DNA of 64,000 nt from Arthrobacter_E sp041360795. GTDB taxonomy: Bacteria; Actinomycetota; Actinomycetes; Actinomycetales; Micrococcaceae. This document shows positions 26,088-34,805 of the stretch, one piece after another (within the stretch, counting starts at the first letter, position 1; the number at the start of each line of letters is the position of its first letter). The notes below the pieces were generated by a model that did no database searches, was not told where the DNA came from, and saw only the letters and a list, made by a program, of their open reading frames with translations. The position numbers and the translations under genes were made by a program. Where the stretch lies: assembly GCF_041360795.1 (NCBI RefSeq), contig NZ_JBFUPW010000001.1:1240001-1304000 (forward strand), written 5' to 3'.

Positions 26088-28805
26088 ATGGCGCGCGCGG
26101 CTGAACTTGCTGGATATCCGGACTACTGGGAGGCCGATGTCGTGCTGCGGGACGGAGGCACCGGTCACATCCGGCCCATCGCCCCGTCCGACGCCGAGGC
26201 GGTGCAGGCCTTCCACCAGGCCCAGTCACAGTCCTCCATCTATCTGCGCTTCTTCAGCTACAAGGCCAAGCTCAGCCGCATGGAGCTCAAGCGCTTCACC
26301 GAGGTGGACCACCGGGACCGCGTCGCCCTCGTGATCACGATCGCCGGGGAGATCGTCGGCATCGCCCGGTACGACCGGCTGGACGGCACCCGCGAAGCGG
26401 AGGTCGCCTTCAACATCTCGGACCGGCACCAGGGCCGGGGGCTCGGCTCGATCCTCCTGGAACATCTCGCCGCGGCGGCCCTGGAGAACGGCATCCGGCG
26501 GTTCACGGCGGAGGTCCTTCCGGAGAACCGGAAGATGCTCAGCGTGTTCGCCGACGCCGGGTACGAGGTGCAGCGTCAGCTCGAGGACGGCGTGATCCTG
26601 GTCGGTTTCGACATCGACCCCACCGTGAAATCCCGCGCCGTGATGGAGTCCCGCGAGCATCGCGCGGAGGCCCGCAGCGTCCAGGAACTCCTGGCGCCGG
26701 CTTCGGTGGCGGTGATCGGCGCGAGCCGCCACTGGGGCAAGATCGGCCACGAGATCATGCACCATCTGCTCGAGGGCGGGTTCACCGGGACCGTCTACGC
26801 CGTCAATCCCTCCGCGCTCGAGGTGGGCGGCGGGCTGAGCTACGGCAGCATCACCGAGGTGCCGGGGCCCGTGGACCTGGCCGTCATCGCGGTGCCGTAC
26901 GACGAGGTGCCCGGTGTCGTGGCCGAGTGCGGCGCCGCCGGCGTGCGGGGTGTGCTGATCATCACCGCCGGCTTCGCGGACGACGGCGAGCGGGGCCTCG
27001 CGCGCCAGAACGAGATCGTGCGCCAAGCCCGGGCCGCCGGCATGCGTGTGATCGGTCCGGCGTCCCTGGGGCTCATCAACAGCGATCCCGCCGTCGCCCT
27101 GAACGTCTCGATGGCGCCGGGCATGCCGGCGCCGGGCGGGCTCGGGCTGTTCAGCCAGTCCGCCGCCGTCGGGATCTCGCTCTACGCCACGGCTCAGCGG
27201 CGCGCGGTCGGCATCTCCAGCTTCGTCTCCGCGGGCAACCGCGCCGACGTCTCCGGCAACGACGTCATGCAGTACTGGGAGGACGACTCCCGCACACGCG
27301 CCGTGGGGCTGTTCCTGGAGTCGTTCGGCAATCCCCGCAAGTTCTCGCGGATCGCGCGCCGCCTGGCCCGGAGCAAACCGGTGATCGTGGCGAAGCCGGA
27401 GACCATCGGCCTCCGCCTGCCACCCGGCCATGCGGTCCGCACCACGCAGGCGCCCGCCCGGGCGCTGGACGCCATGCTGCGGCAGGCCGGGGTCATCCGG
27501 GTCGGGACCATGGAGGAGCTACTGGATGTCGCCCAGCTGGTCGAGGCTCAGCCCCTGCCCCGCGGCGGCCGCGTGGGGATCCTCTCCAATTCGCTGAACC
27601 TTGCCAGGATCGTCGCCGACACCGCGGAAGGCCACGGTCTGGTGATCGGAACCGTGCAGGGCGCCCTCTCACTCGACGGCGGGCAGTCCGTGGCGCTGGC
27701 CCGGCTGCGGCGCGAGATCGCCGCCCTCCAGGACGACGCCGGGGTGGACAGCATCGTGGTGACGGTGCTGCCGTCGCTCGGGCTCGAGCATGACGCGCTG
27801 GTGGACTGTCTGGCGTCCCTCGCCCGGGAGGGGGAGAAGCCCCTGGTGGCGGTCTTCCCCGGGAATTTCGATCCGGCCCAGCGGGAGAGCGGGGTGCTCG
27901 GAGGCACGTCCGACGGGCAGCGAGGCCTGCCCGCGTTCGAAAGCCCTGGCGCAGCGCTGGCCGCCGTGGCCGCCGTCGCAGGCTATGTGAGCTGGCGGGA
28001 TCGGGAGCTGTCCGCCGAGTCCGCCCCGGACATGACGGGTGACCTTGCGTCCCGGGAGCCACGCGAGCGGGCCGCCGCCCTGCTCGCGGAGTGGCTGAGG
28101 CCGGTGCAGGGACCGCAGCTCGTGGCTCTCGACCAGGATCGTCTGGAGTCGCTCCTGGGCTGCTACGGGATCCAGGTCCTCCCGTCCCGGCAGTTCAGCA
28201 CGGTGGCGGAGGCGCAGGAGGCGGCGGACGAGCTCGGCTGGCCCGTGGCTTTGAAGACTCTCAGCCCGGCATTGCGGCATCGCCTGGACCTCGGGGGAGT
28301 GCGCCTCAACATCCAGGACCGCGAGTCATTGGCCCGGAACGTCGAGCAGATGAAGGACGTGCTGGCGGTCTACGGCGCCACGGATCTCGAAGTGCAGTCC
28401 ATGGCCGGGGTGGGTCAGGCCTGCACGCTCCGCGCGATCGAGGACCCGCTGCTCGGACCCGTGGTGGCATACGGGCTGGCCGGCGATGCGGTCAAGCTGC
28501 TGGACGACTGGGCGTACCGGGTCCCGCCGCTCAGCGAGGAGGAGGCTCGGGAATTCGTGCACGCTCCCAAGGCGGCGGTGAAGCTGACCGGCTACGAGGG
28601 CCTGCCTCCGATGGACACGTCGGCACTGGCCGACCTCCTGTTCACGGTCGCCGAGCTGAAGGACAACCACCCGGAGATCGCCCTGCTGGAGTTCACCCCG
28701 GTGCTCGTGGGCCAGCACGGGCTGACGGTGCTCTCGGCCACCGTGCACATCGCCAATGCGGCGCAGCGCACCGACAGTGCGCGGAGGGCTCTGCGCAACC
28801 AGTGA
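26088..28805 (+). CDS. GNAT acetyltransferase fused to NDP-forming acyl-CoA synthetase-like domains
   Basis: 905 residues. Residues 1-175: a GNAT domain with HIRPIAPSDAEAVQAFH and acetyl-CoA loop SDRHQGRGLGSILLEHL. Residues about 200-330: CoA-binding domain (VAVIGASRHWGKIGHEI). Then a succinyl-CoA-synthetase-like ligase domain, and a C-terminal ATP-grasp domain (LGWPVALKTLSPALRHR, LGGVRLNIQD) to 905. Related actinobacterial fusions are protein lysine acetyltransferases (Pat/Kat) that inactivate acetyl-CoA synthetase. In true ADP-forming synthetases the phospho-His loop reads SHTG; here the corresponding stretch is PPGHAVRTTQ, so synthetase activity may be lost while CoA or acyl-CoA sensing remains. 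It diverges from parC with 67 bases between. Confidence 0.88.
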   Translation: MARAAELAGYPDYWEADVVLRDGGTGHIRPIAPSDAEAVQAFHQAQSQSSIYLRFFSYKAKLSRMELKRFTEVDHRDRVALVITIAGEIVGIARYDRLDGTREAEVAFNISDRHQGRGLGSILLEHLAAAALENGIRRFTAEVLPENRKMLSVFADAGYEVQRQLEDGVILVGFDIDPTVKSRAVMESREHRAEARSVQELLAPASVAVIGASRHWGKIGHEIMHHLLEGGFTGTVYAVNPSALEVGGGLSYGSITEVPGPVDLAVIAVPYDEVPGVVAECGAAGVRGVLIITAGFADDGERGLARQNEIVRQARAAGMRVIGPASLGLINSDPAVALNVSMAPGMPAPGGLGLFSQSAAVGISLYATAQRRAVGISSFVSAGNRADVSGNDVMQYWEDDSRTRAVGLFLESFGNPRKFSRIARRLARSKPVIVAKPETIGLRLPPGHAVRTTQAPARALDAMLRQAGVIRVGTMEELLDVAQLVEAQPLPRGGRVGILSNSLNLARIVADTAEGHGLVIGTVQGALSLDGGQSVALARLRREIAALQDDAGVDSIVVTVLPSLGLEHDALVDCLASLAREGEKPLVAVFPGNFDPAQRESGVLGGTSDGQRGLPAFESPGAALAAVAAVAGYVSWRDRELSAESAPDMTGDLASREPRERAAALLAEWLRPVQGPQLVALDQDRLESLLGCYGIQVLPSRQFSTVAEAQEAADELGWPVALKTLSPALRHRLDLGGVRLNIQDRESLARNVEQMKDVLAVYGATDLEVQSMAGVGQACTLRAIEDPLLGPVVAYGLAGDAVKLLDDWAYRVPPLSEEEAREFVHAPKAAVKLTGYEGLPPMDTSALADLLFTVAELKDNHPEIALLEFTPVLVGQHGLTVLSATVHIANAAQRTDSARRALRNQ

Positions 28806-28812
28806 GCGAGAG

Positions 28813-28840
28813 CGCGCGGCGGCGAGGTCGCCGTCGCGCG
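28813..28840 (+). terminator. Terminator after the GNAT/synthetase gene
   Basis: CGCGCGGCGGCGA (28813-28825) and TCGCCGTCGCGCG (28828-28840) pair with one mismatch and a 2-base gap, 8 bases after the stop. Confidence 0.75.
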
Positions 28841-28887
28841 GGAGATGCATTCGCGTGGACCCGCCGGCTCATGGGAAAATGGATTCC

Positions 28888-29622
28888 ATGAGCCAGCCCA
28901 GCAGCACCTCAAAGGCACATCCCATGAGTGATCTCCGGGCCGCCGTGGACCGGGCGGGTTTCTACCCGCGACTGGTCATGGACGTCATCCAGGACGCTCT
29001 GGACGGCCAGGTCCCGCTCCAGCAGCTCGTTCACCTCGAGACACACTTCGACCGCGCCGAAGTGCGCCGTCACGTCACCGCCCTCGTGCTCACCCACGAC
29101 GTCCTGGTGGTCGTCCATGTGGACGACCACCAGCTCGATGACAAGGGGGAGCAGGTCATGGCGCAGGTCTCCACCGAGACGGTGCCGCTGCACCAGATCC
29201 GCAGCGTGGTGCTCGGCTTCGTGTACGCCCAGCCTCAGGAGTACAGCGGCAAGGAACAGCCGCGCGAGCTGACCCTGTCCATCGCGTGGTCCGGTGGACG
29301 CCGCCTCGACCTGATGCCCGCCACGTGCGGCGATCCGCAGTGCGAGGCCGACCACGGCCTCAATGGCACCAGCAGCGCCGAGGACATCGTGCTGCGCGTG
29401 AGCGCCGAGGCGGACGGCCCCAAGTCGCTCAAGCAGGCCCGCCAGTTCGCCCATTCGCTGCGTTCCGCGAGCACCGGCCAGCGCGTCGGGGACCTCCCCG
29501 AGACTCAGACGGCCCCCGCTCCGCGCGGCGAGGCGGCCCCACACGCGCCCGTCCGGAAGCCGGCCCGCGGCCTCGCGGCGCTCTCCGGCCGCCTCGGTTC
29601 CCGCAGCAGCCACCGCCAGTGA
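28888..29622 (+). CDS. DUF5998 family protein
   Basis: About 244 residues from ATG 28888; ATG 28879 and ATG 28924 (MSDLRAAVDRAGFYPRL, where family similarity begins) are equally possible. The core contains LVHLETHFDRAEVRRHVT, LVVVHVDDHQLDD, ETVPLHQIRSVVLGFVY and a Cys-containing loop ATCGDPQCEADHG; the last 60 residues are Pro/Ala/Arg-rich and probably disordered. The fold looks like a small PH-like or beta-rich domain, but function is unknown. It is translationally coupled to the next gene: its stop TGA lies inside GTGA. Confidence 0.8.
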   Translation: MSQPSSTSKAHPMSDLRAAVDRAGFYPRLVMDVIQDALDGQVPLQQLVHLETHFDRAEVRRHVTALVLTHDVLVVVHVDDHQLDDKGEQVMAQVSTETVPLHQIRSVVLGFVYAQPQEYSGKEQPRELTLSIAWSGGRRLDLMPATCGDPQCEADHGLNGTSSAEDIVLRVSAEADGPKSLKQARQFAHSLRSASTGQRVGDLPETQTAPAPRGEAAPHAPVRKPARGLAALSGRLGSRSSHRQ

Positions 29623-30821
29623 CGGACGCGACGACGACGGCGCCGCCCCAGGTCCCGGCGTACGGCCGCCGCAGCATCGCCGACCTTCTCAGCAGCGCGG
29701 CTTCCGCCGCCGGCGCCGCAGGACTGCCCAACGCGCTGAAGATCCCGGCGGCGAGCCGCGTCTGCCTCGTCCTGGTGGACGGGATGGGTGCCCAGGTGCT
29801 CAAGCGGTATGCGGCCCACGTGCCGTTCATGAGGTCGCTGGTCCAGGCCGGCGGCTCCGGGCTCCCCGTGCGCCTCGACGCGGCTTTCCCCACCACGACG
29901 GCCAGCTCCCTCGCCAGCCTCGGCACGGGTGCGGCTCCCGGGCAGCACGGCATGGTCGGTTATGACGTGCTGGACCCGGATCAGGGCAAGGTCGTCAACC
30001 AGCTCGGCAACTGGGACGCCGGGGTGGATCCCGCCCGCTGGCAGCCGTTGCCGACCGTCTTCGAGCTGGCATCCGCCCAGGTCCCGGTGCACACGGTCAG
30101 CATTCCGCGCTTCGCGTCCTCGTCCATGACCCATGCCGCGCTGCGCGGGACGGAGTTCCACGGCTCCGGGACTCTGGCCGGCCGGATCGGCGCGGCCGTG
30201 GACATCCTCCAGAAGCCGGGCCTGGTGTACTTCTACCTCAATGACGTGGACAAAGCCGGCCACAAGTACGGCGTGGACTCCCCGGAGTTCCTGGCTGCAC
30301 TCGAGGAGGTGGACTTCACCCTCCGTCAGCTGGCGGCCCGGCTTCCGCAGGACACCCGCGTGCTGGTCTCGGCGGACCACGGCATGGTGGATGTCCCGAG
30401 GAGCGGCCGCGTCGACTTCTCGGCCTTCCCGGAGCTCATCGACGGTGTCCGGCACACCGCCGGCGAGCCACGGATGCTGCATCTGCACCTGGAGGAGGGT
30501 GGGGATCCCGCCCTCCTGCGGCGGGCGTGGGAATCACGCTTCGGCGACCGGATCTGGGTGCTGGAGAAGGACCAGGCGATCCGCGACGGCTATTTCGGGG
30601 CGGTCCGTGACGAAGTGCTGCCGAGGATCGGCGACGTGCTGATCCTGGCTCGCGAAGAGGTCGCGTTCTTCGATCTCCGCAGGGTCAGGCCGGAGGCCAT
30701 GGAGATGATCGGTCAGCATGGCTCGCTGACCAGGGCAGAACGTGAAGTGCCGCTGCTCAGTTTCCTGGCGAACGGGCCCAAGGCCGGAAGCCGCGGCGGG
30801 ACGGGCCGACGCCGGTCCTGA
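29619..30821 (+). CDS. Alkaline-phosphatase-superfamily phosphodiesterase (nucleotide pyrophosphatase-like)
   Basis: 400 residues from a GTG overlapping the previous stop by 4 bases. Metal- and nucleophile-containing segments are visible: VCLVLVDGMGAQVL (first Asp), DAAFPTTTASSLASLGTG with the Thr nucleophile, YFYLNDVDKAGHKYG (Asp/His pair), and VLVSADHGMVDV (Asp-His of the second metal site), with a late His in IGQHGSLT. These match the type I phosphodiesterase/nucleotide pyrophosphatase family, two-zinc enzymes cleaving phosphodiester or pyrophosphate bonds. No signal peptide is seen, so a cytoplasmic substrate is likely but unidentified. It converges with sepH. Confidence 0.88.
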   Translation: MTDATTTAPPQVPAYGRRSIADLLSSAASAAGAAGLPNALKIPAASRVCLVLVDGMGAQVLKRYAAHVPFMRSLVQAGGSGLPVRLDAAFPTTTASSLASLGTGAAPGQHGMVGYDVLDPDQGKVVNQLGNWDAGVDPARWQPLPTVFELASAQVPVHTVSIPRFASSSMTHAALRGTEFHGSGTLAGRIGAAVDILQKPGLVYFYLNDVDKAGHKYGVDSPEFLAALEEVDFTLRQLAARLPQDTRVLVSADHGMVDVPRSGRVDFSAFPELIDGVRHTAGEPRMLHLHLEEGGDPALLRRAWESRFGDRIWVLEKDQAIRDGYFGAVRDEVLPRIGDVLILAREEVAFFDLRRVRPEAMEMIGQHGSLTRAEREVPLLSFLANGPKAGSRGGTGRRRS

Positions 30822-30853
30822 CAGGCCTGGGCCGGATGAACCGTCGCGGCCGG

Positions 30854-30874
30854 CGGTGACCAGCCGCGTCACCG
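30854..30874. terminator. Hairpin between the phosphodiesterase and sepH genes
   Basis: CGGTGAC (30854-30860) and GTCACCG (30868-30874) around a 7-base loop, between two convergent genes; an alternative pairing uses the nearby GCGGC/GCCGC. Confidence 0.5.
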
Positions 30875-30881
30875 TCTGCTG

Positions 30882-32237
30882 TCAGTTGTCGCCCTTGGTG
30901 CCGAAGACGATCTCATCCCAGCTGGGCACGCTGCGCCTCTTGGCCGGCTTCTCCGGGGACTTGTTCTCCGAGTCGGCGGAGTCGTCCTTCGCAGAACGCG
31001 ACCCCTTCTGGGACTCGTCGTCGCGGCGGGCGTCCTCTTCGCGCTGACGGCGCTCGGCCTCGGCGCGTGCGAAGTCCTCGGGATCCTTGTGGAAGCTCGC
31101 ACCACGCAGCACGGAACGCTGCCGCAGAGGGGAGCGTTCGCCTGCTTCGGCCTCCTCCTCGGTGGCGTTGGCGAAGATCTCGTCAGCGAGGCTCGGGCCG
31201 CCCTTACGGCCTCCGCGCTCCGCCGGCGGCACCACGCGGATCTCGCGGGTGTGAGTGCTCACACCGTCGGACAGGGAGATGCCGTCGTCCTCGTGCTCCT
31301 CCTCTTCGGGCAGGGCCAGGCGCAGCCGGGGGACCTCCGCAGCCGGGGTGTCGTCCTCCTCTTCGTCCACCTCGGAGGGGCGGGGGTGAGCCGCGGGCAC
31401 GCCCTGCGAGAGCAGGAGTGCGAGGGTGTCGTCACTGTCCTCGTCGACCCCGAGGCGCTGACCGCGCCGGGAGTTCAGGAGGTCGACCAGGCTCTCGGAG
31501 TCGCTCAGGAGGTCGTCGGACGCGGGCTGCTCGACCGCGTCGGCCTCCACGTCGAAGGGGTGGTCGCGCACGGCCGAGAGGCGGCGGCTGCCCCACGGGC
31601 TGTCCACATGGAGCGGAAGGGGTTCGAGCTCACTGAGGTGCTGCGCCCAGCGGTTGGCGTTCTGCAGCGTCTTGGTCAGCGGGGAGTAGGTCCAGCGGGC
31701 CGGCGGTTCCTCACCGAGCTGACCGCCGAGCGATTCGGGGATGTCGAAGTCCGCCGTGACCTCCCAGAGGCCGTGGGCCACCTTCTTGGAGTCCCAGCTC
31801 AGGCCGTCGACGGGGACGCCGAGCTGCTTGAGGCGGTGCTCGACCATTTCGCCCAGGAACGCCCGGTCCTGACCGAAGGCACTGCGGTAGCCCTCGCCGT
31901 CGTCCAGGTGTCCCGGAACCTCGACGCCGCGCGCCTGATCGGCCACGTGGGCGCGTTCGGCCAGCACGGGGCCCTCGTAGCGTTCCACGCTGGCAAGGGG
32001 CAGGCCGGATTCCTCGGCGACCTCGGCCGCAGTGGCGCCGGCCCGGATGCGGGCCTGGATGTCGCGCGGGCTGAGAGCGGAAGCGGAACCGCCCCGGGCA
32101 CTGGGCCGGGCGGCCGCCCGGGCGATGGCGCGGCGCAGCGCCTCATCGAGAGGAAGCTCGTAGCGTTCTCCACTGGAGTCGCTGAGCAAGAGGCGATCAC
32201 CGTCGTCGTGAACTCCGAGAAGCCGCAGCTCCTGCAT
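30882..32237 (-). CDS. sepH: Septation protein SepH (DUF3071)
   Basis: 451 residues from ATG 32237, with GGAGG eight bases upstream. Residues 1-170 are the conserved DUF3071 domain: MQELRLLGVHDDGDRLLLSD, SPRDIQARIRAGATAAEVAE (helix-turn-helix-like), SVERYEGPVLAERA and WDSKKVAHGLWEV. The remainder is long, acidic and low in complexity (runs of Glu/Asp, Ser), ending with a basic patch KRRSVPSWDEIVFGTK. SepH of Streptomyces and mycobacteria binds FtsZ and promotes Z-ring assembly, and the conserved C-terminal motif contributes. The gene diverges from the DUF4193 gene across 246 bases. Confidence 0.92.
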   Translation of the reverse strand: MQELRLLGVHDDGDRLLLSDSSGERYELPLDEALRRAIARAAARPSARGGSASALSPRDIQARIRAGATAAEVAEESGLPLASVERYEGPVLAERAHVADQARGVEVPGHLDDGEGYRSAFGQDRAFLGEMVEHRLKQLGVPVDGLSWDSKKVAHGLWEVTADFDIPESLGGQLGEEPPARWTYSPLTKTLQNANRWAQHLSELEPLPLHVDSPWGSRRLSAVRDHPFDVEADAVEQPASDDLLSDSESLVDLLNSRRGQRLGVDEDSDDTLALLLSQGVPAAHPRPSEVDEEEDDTPAAEVPRLRLALPEEEEHEDDGISLSDGVSTHTREIRVVPPAERGGRKGGPSLADEIFANATEEEAEAGERSPLRQRSVLRGASFHKDPEDFARAEAERRQREEDARRDDESQKGSRSAKDDSADSENKSPEKPAKRRSVPSWDEIVFGTKGDN

Positions 32238-32483
32238 CCTGTACCTCCATGTGTGCGTTGCCGTCAATCGAAACTCTGCCATCTCCGGGGCGGCATCGCG
32301 GTCAGCTTCGAGGGCGTGCCGCGAAATTTCCCCCGTATTGACTGGCTTTAAGGCCGGATCTCCGCCAGAATCGGGCGCGGGCTCCGGCTCGGGCACAAAA
32401 TCCGCTCTCTCGACGTTGACGCTGTAGTTCCTGGCCACTCGAGGGTGGCTTCCCGATTTCTCATAAGGGGGAAACAACACCAC
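32238..32483. other. Divergent intergenic region sepH / DUF4193
   Basis: 246 bases that must hold both promoters. TTGACT at 32338 and TTGACG at 32413 could be -35 hexamers for the rightward gene, but no convincing -10 follows at 16-18 bases. No palindrome or other element stands out. Confidence 0.4.
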
Positions 32484-32786
32484 ATGGCCACCGATTACGA
32501 TGCGCCCCGCAAGACCGAGGAAGACCGGGCGAACGAGTCCCTGGAAGCCTTGAAGACCACGCACCGTGCTGACGGCACCTCTGCCGTGGTGGACGAGGAT
32601 GAGGCGGACCTCGCCGATTCCTTCGAATTGCCCGGGGCGGATCTGTCCCACGAAGAGCTCCAAGTGATCGTCCTTCCGGAGCAGTCGGACGAGTTCACCT
32701 GCGCCTCCTGTTTCCTGGTGCGGCATCGCTCCCAGATCGCCCGTGAACAGGGCGGTCTGGCGTACTGCGTCGACTGCGAAGGCTGA
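32484..32786 (+). CDS. DUF4193 zinc-ribbon protein
   Basis: 100 residues, MATDYDAPRKTEEDRANESL at the start, acidic in the middle, with C-terminal FTCASCFLV and LAYCVDCEG: two CxxC pairs about 20 residues apart, typical of a zinc ribbon. The family is restricted to Actinobacteria (Rv2699c in M. tuberculosis) and its role is unknown; the sequence allows an RNA-polymerase or ribosome-associated factor only as speculation. The start ATG 32484 follows a purine-rich AAGGGGGAAA. In M. tuberculosis the homologue also lies beside the DUF3093/dut genes. Confidence 0.9.
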   Translation: MATDYDAPRKTEEDRANESLEALKTTHRADGTSAVVDEDEADLADSFELPGADLSHEELQVIVLPEQSDEFTCASCFLVRHRSQIAREQGGLAYCVDCEG

Positions 32787-32840
32787 GACACGGCGCGTCC
32801 GGCACGACGGCACCCGGCAGCCGGGCGCCACGGTTCACCC

Positions 32841-32880
32841 ACGGCGAAGGGCCGGTGCAGTTGCACCGGCCCTTCGCCGT
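32841..32880. terminator. Bidirectional terminator, 19-bp perfect arms
   Basis: ACGGCGAAGGGCCGGTGCA (32841-32859) and its exact complement (32862-32880) with 2 bases between, lying between the convergent DUF4193 and DUF3093 genes. Confidence 0.92.
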
Positions 32881-32922
32881 CAATGGGGGATGTGCGGCCG
32901 ACCGTACGGGGTCGTGCCGGTC

Positions 32923-33405
32923 TCAGGAGGTCAGTGCCGCCACGAGCTGCTGGGGCCGCCGGGTGGAGACGAGCCAGTACGGGGTTTCGTCCTCGGGATC
33001 GGTGATCTCGACGCGGACCACCGGGTCCACCCAGCCGCGGATGCAGAGGAAGGCGAGGCCGTTGAGCCGCGGACCGCGCTCCTGGAAGGCCTCGTCGTGA
33101 CTGAACGCCTGCACCTCGCCGAGGAAGGCGCGGTCGATGACGGCCTTGCCGGCACGGAATTCCGTGGCGGTGACTTCGATGCGGGGGGTGTTCGCGTACA
33201 GCGCACCGCCCACGAGGAGGAAGATCACGATGGCGGCGGCGACGCCGTATCCGATCCCGATCGGCGCGAGCACCAGGATTCCGGCGAGGGACAGGACCGC
33301 CACGATGATCCAGGCGCCGAGCCCGGGCCAGAGCCGCTCGCTGAAGAGCGCAGGGGTGGTGGAGGCGTCCGAAGGCATGGCCGGACCGGTGTTCGTGGAG
33401 GGCAT
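32923..33405 (-). CDS. DUF3093 membrane protein
   Basis: 160 residues from ATG 33405. After a short polar start come two adjacent hydrophobic helices, LGAWIIVAVLSLAGILVLA and GVAAAIVIFLLVGGAL (about residues 30-70). A cytoplasmic domain follows with RIEVTATEFRAGKAVID and RGWVDPVVRVEITDPEDETPYW. The homologue Rv2698 is next to dut in M. tuberculosis as here; function unknown. It diverges from dut with 151 bases between. Confidence 0.88.
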   Translation of the reverse strand: MPSTNTGPAMPSDASTTPALFSERLWPGLGAWIIVAVLSLAGILVLAPIGIGYGVAAAIVIFLLVGGALYANTPRIEVTATEFRAGKAVIDRAFLGEVQAFSHDEAFQERGPRLNGLAFLCIRGWVDPVVRVEITDPEDETPYWLVSTRRPQQLVAALTS

Positions 33406-33543
33406 GACACTAGCTTGGCACCTTTCCCTGGGCATTTCATCTCGGCCCGGGCTCTCACGAGGGGCCGCCCGCGGGTGCTCAGCACCCCTCCCAGGGGCCG
33501 GGGACGGGGCCGGCGGGTTCAGCGGGAGGCCGGACGGCCGTAC

Positions 33544-33549
33544 TAGGCT
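33544..33549 (+). promoter_or_regulatory. -10 element TAGGCT of dut
   Basis: TAGGCT then 7 bases then the GTG start at 33557, with no Shine-Dalgarno sequence; another likely leaderless start. Confidence 0.5.
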
Positions 33550-33556
33550 TGAGCGC

Positions 33557-34030
33557 GTGACTGAACCCCAACCGCACACCCTTGATGTTGAACTCCGCAT
33601 GCTCGACGACGGCCTGGAGCCGCCGTCGTACGCCCAGCCGGGCGACGCGGGAGCCGATCTGCGGGCCCGGGTCGACGTGCACCTGGAACCGGGGGAGCGG
33701 CGCCTGGTTCCGACCGGAGTCTCCATCGCCCTGCCCTTCGGCTACGTCGCCCTGATCCACCCCCGTTCCGGCCTGGCCACCAAGCAGGGGCTGAGCATCG
33801 TCAACGCTCCCGGCACGGTGGACGCGGGTTACCGTGGGGAGATCGCCGTCACCCTGATCAACACGGACCGCGAGCAGGCGATCGATCTGCGCCGCGGCGA
33901 TAGAATCGCACAGATGGTGATTCAGCGCGTGGAGCACGCCCGTTTCGTCGCCGTGAGTGAACTGCCGGACTCGGTCCGCGGCGCTGGCGGTTTCGGATCG
34001 ACCGGCGGCTTCGCCGGCTCACACGCCTGA
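33557..34030 (+). CDS. dut: dUTP diphosphatase (dUTPase)
   Basis: 157 residues. All five trimeric dUTPase motifs are present: PGDAGADLRA (I), HPRSGLATKQGLSIVN (II), GTVDAGYRGEI (III, uracil-binding beta-hairpin with the catalytic Asp), RGDRIAQMVIQ (IV) and RGAGGFGSTGG (V, the arginine/glycine P-loop-like tail). It hydrolyses dUTP to dUMP and pyrophosphate, keeping uracil out of DNA and feeding thymidylate synthesis. GTG 33557 is chosen because family similarity begins shortly after and upstream codons lie in the DUF3093 promoter region. DUF3710 follows after 62 bases. Confidence 0.97.
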   Translation: MTEPQPHTLDVELRMLDDGLEPPSYAQPGDAGADLRARVDVHLEPGERRLVPTGVSIALPFGYVALIHPRSGLATKQGLSIVNAPGTVDAGYRGEIAVTLINTDREQAIDLRRGDRIAQMVIQRVEHARFVAVSELPDSVRGAGGFGSTGGFAGSHA

Positions 34031-34092
34031 ACGCACCCCACAACCACGGCACCACGGCGCCCTTGACACGAAGCCACTGAGGAGAATCCCGC

Positions 34093-34800
34093 ATGCTATT
34101 CGGCAGGTCCCGCAAATCCCAGCGTGAATCCGACGAAGTCCTCACCCCCAGTGAGTCCGTGATCGAGGAGCAGGACACCGAAGGCCGCTCGACCAGCGGC
34201 CCCTTCGACGTCCACGAGATCGAGGACCGCGAGGAATACCTCGACCTCGGCGCGATCCTGGTCTCGCCCCGGCCCGGCCTCGAGCTCCGCCTCGAAGTCG
34301 AGGAATCCAGCCAGCGGGTCATCGCGGTGTCGCTGGACATCGGCGATTCCTCCGTCCAGGTCCAGGCGTTCGCCGCGCCCCGTTCCGAAGGCCTCTGGCC
34401 CGAGATCCGCGAGCAGATCGCGGAGTCGGTGCGCAGCCAGGGCGGCCAGATCGACGAGCTGGAAGGCACTCTCGGCGCCGAGCTGATCGCCAGCGTTCCC
34501 GCCGAAGCCCCGGACGGCACGGCCGGTTACCGGGTGGCCCGCTTCGTGGGCGTCGACGGCCCGCGCTGGTTCCTGCGCGGCGTCTTCAGCGGTCCCGCGG
34601 CCATCCAGCGGGAGGCCGCCACGGAACTGGAGGAGCTCTTCCGGGCCCTCGTGGTGGTGCGTGGCGACAGCCCCATGCCGCCGCGCGAGCTGCTGCCGCT
34701 GACCATGCCGAAGGCCTCCGCGGAGGCCCCGCAGGCTGAGGACGGCAGGCCGTCCTTCCAGGCTCCCGAACGAGGGCCCGAGATCACCGAGATCGGCTGA
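34093..34800 (+). CDS. DUF3710 family protein
   Basis: 235 residues, starting MLFGRSRKSQRESDEVL. The first 45 residues are charged and probably flexible. The conserved core runs from GPFDVHEIEDREEYLDLGAI through LRLEVEESSQRVIAVS, VQAFAAPRSEGLWPEIREQI and RWFLRGVFSGPAA to LVVVRGDSPMPPRELLPLT. It is cytosolic by composition. It corresponds to Rv2696c, which likewise lies after dut. Function unknown. GAGGAGAA before ATG 34093 is a clear ribosome site, and the next gene starts 5 bases after the stop. Confidence 0.9.
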   Translation: MLFGRSRKSQRESDEVLTPSESVIEEQDTEGRSTSGPFDVHEIEDREEYLDLGAILVSPRPGLELRLEVEESSQRVIAVSLDIGDSSVQVQAFAAPRSEGLWPEIREQIAESVRSQGGQIDELEGTLGAELIASVPAEAPDGTAGYRVARFVGVDGPRWFLRGVFSGPAAIQREAATELEELFRALVVVRGDSPMPPRELLPLTMPKASAEAPQAEDGRPSFQAPERGPEITEIG

Positions 34801-34805
34801 TTCCC

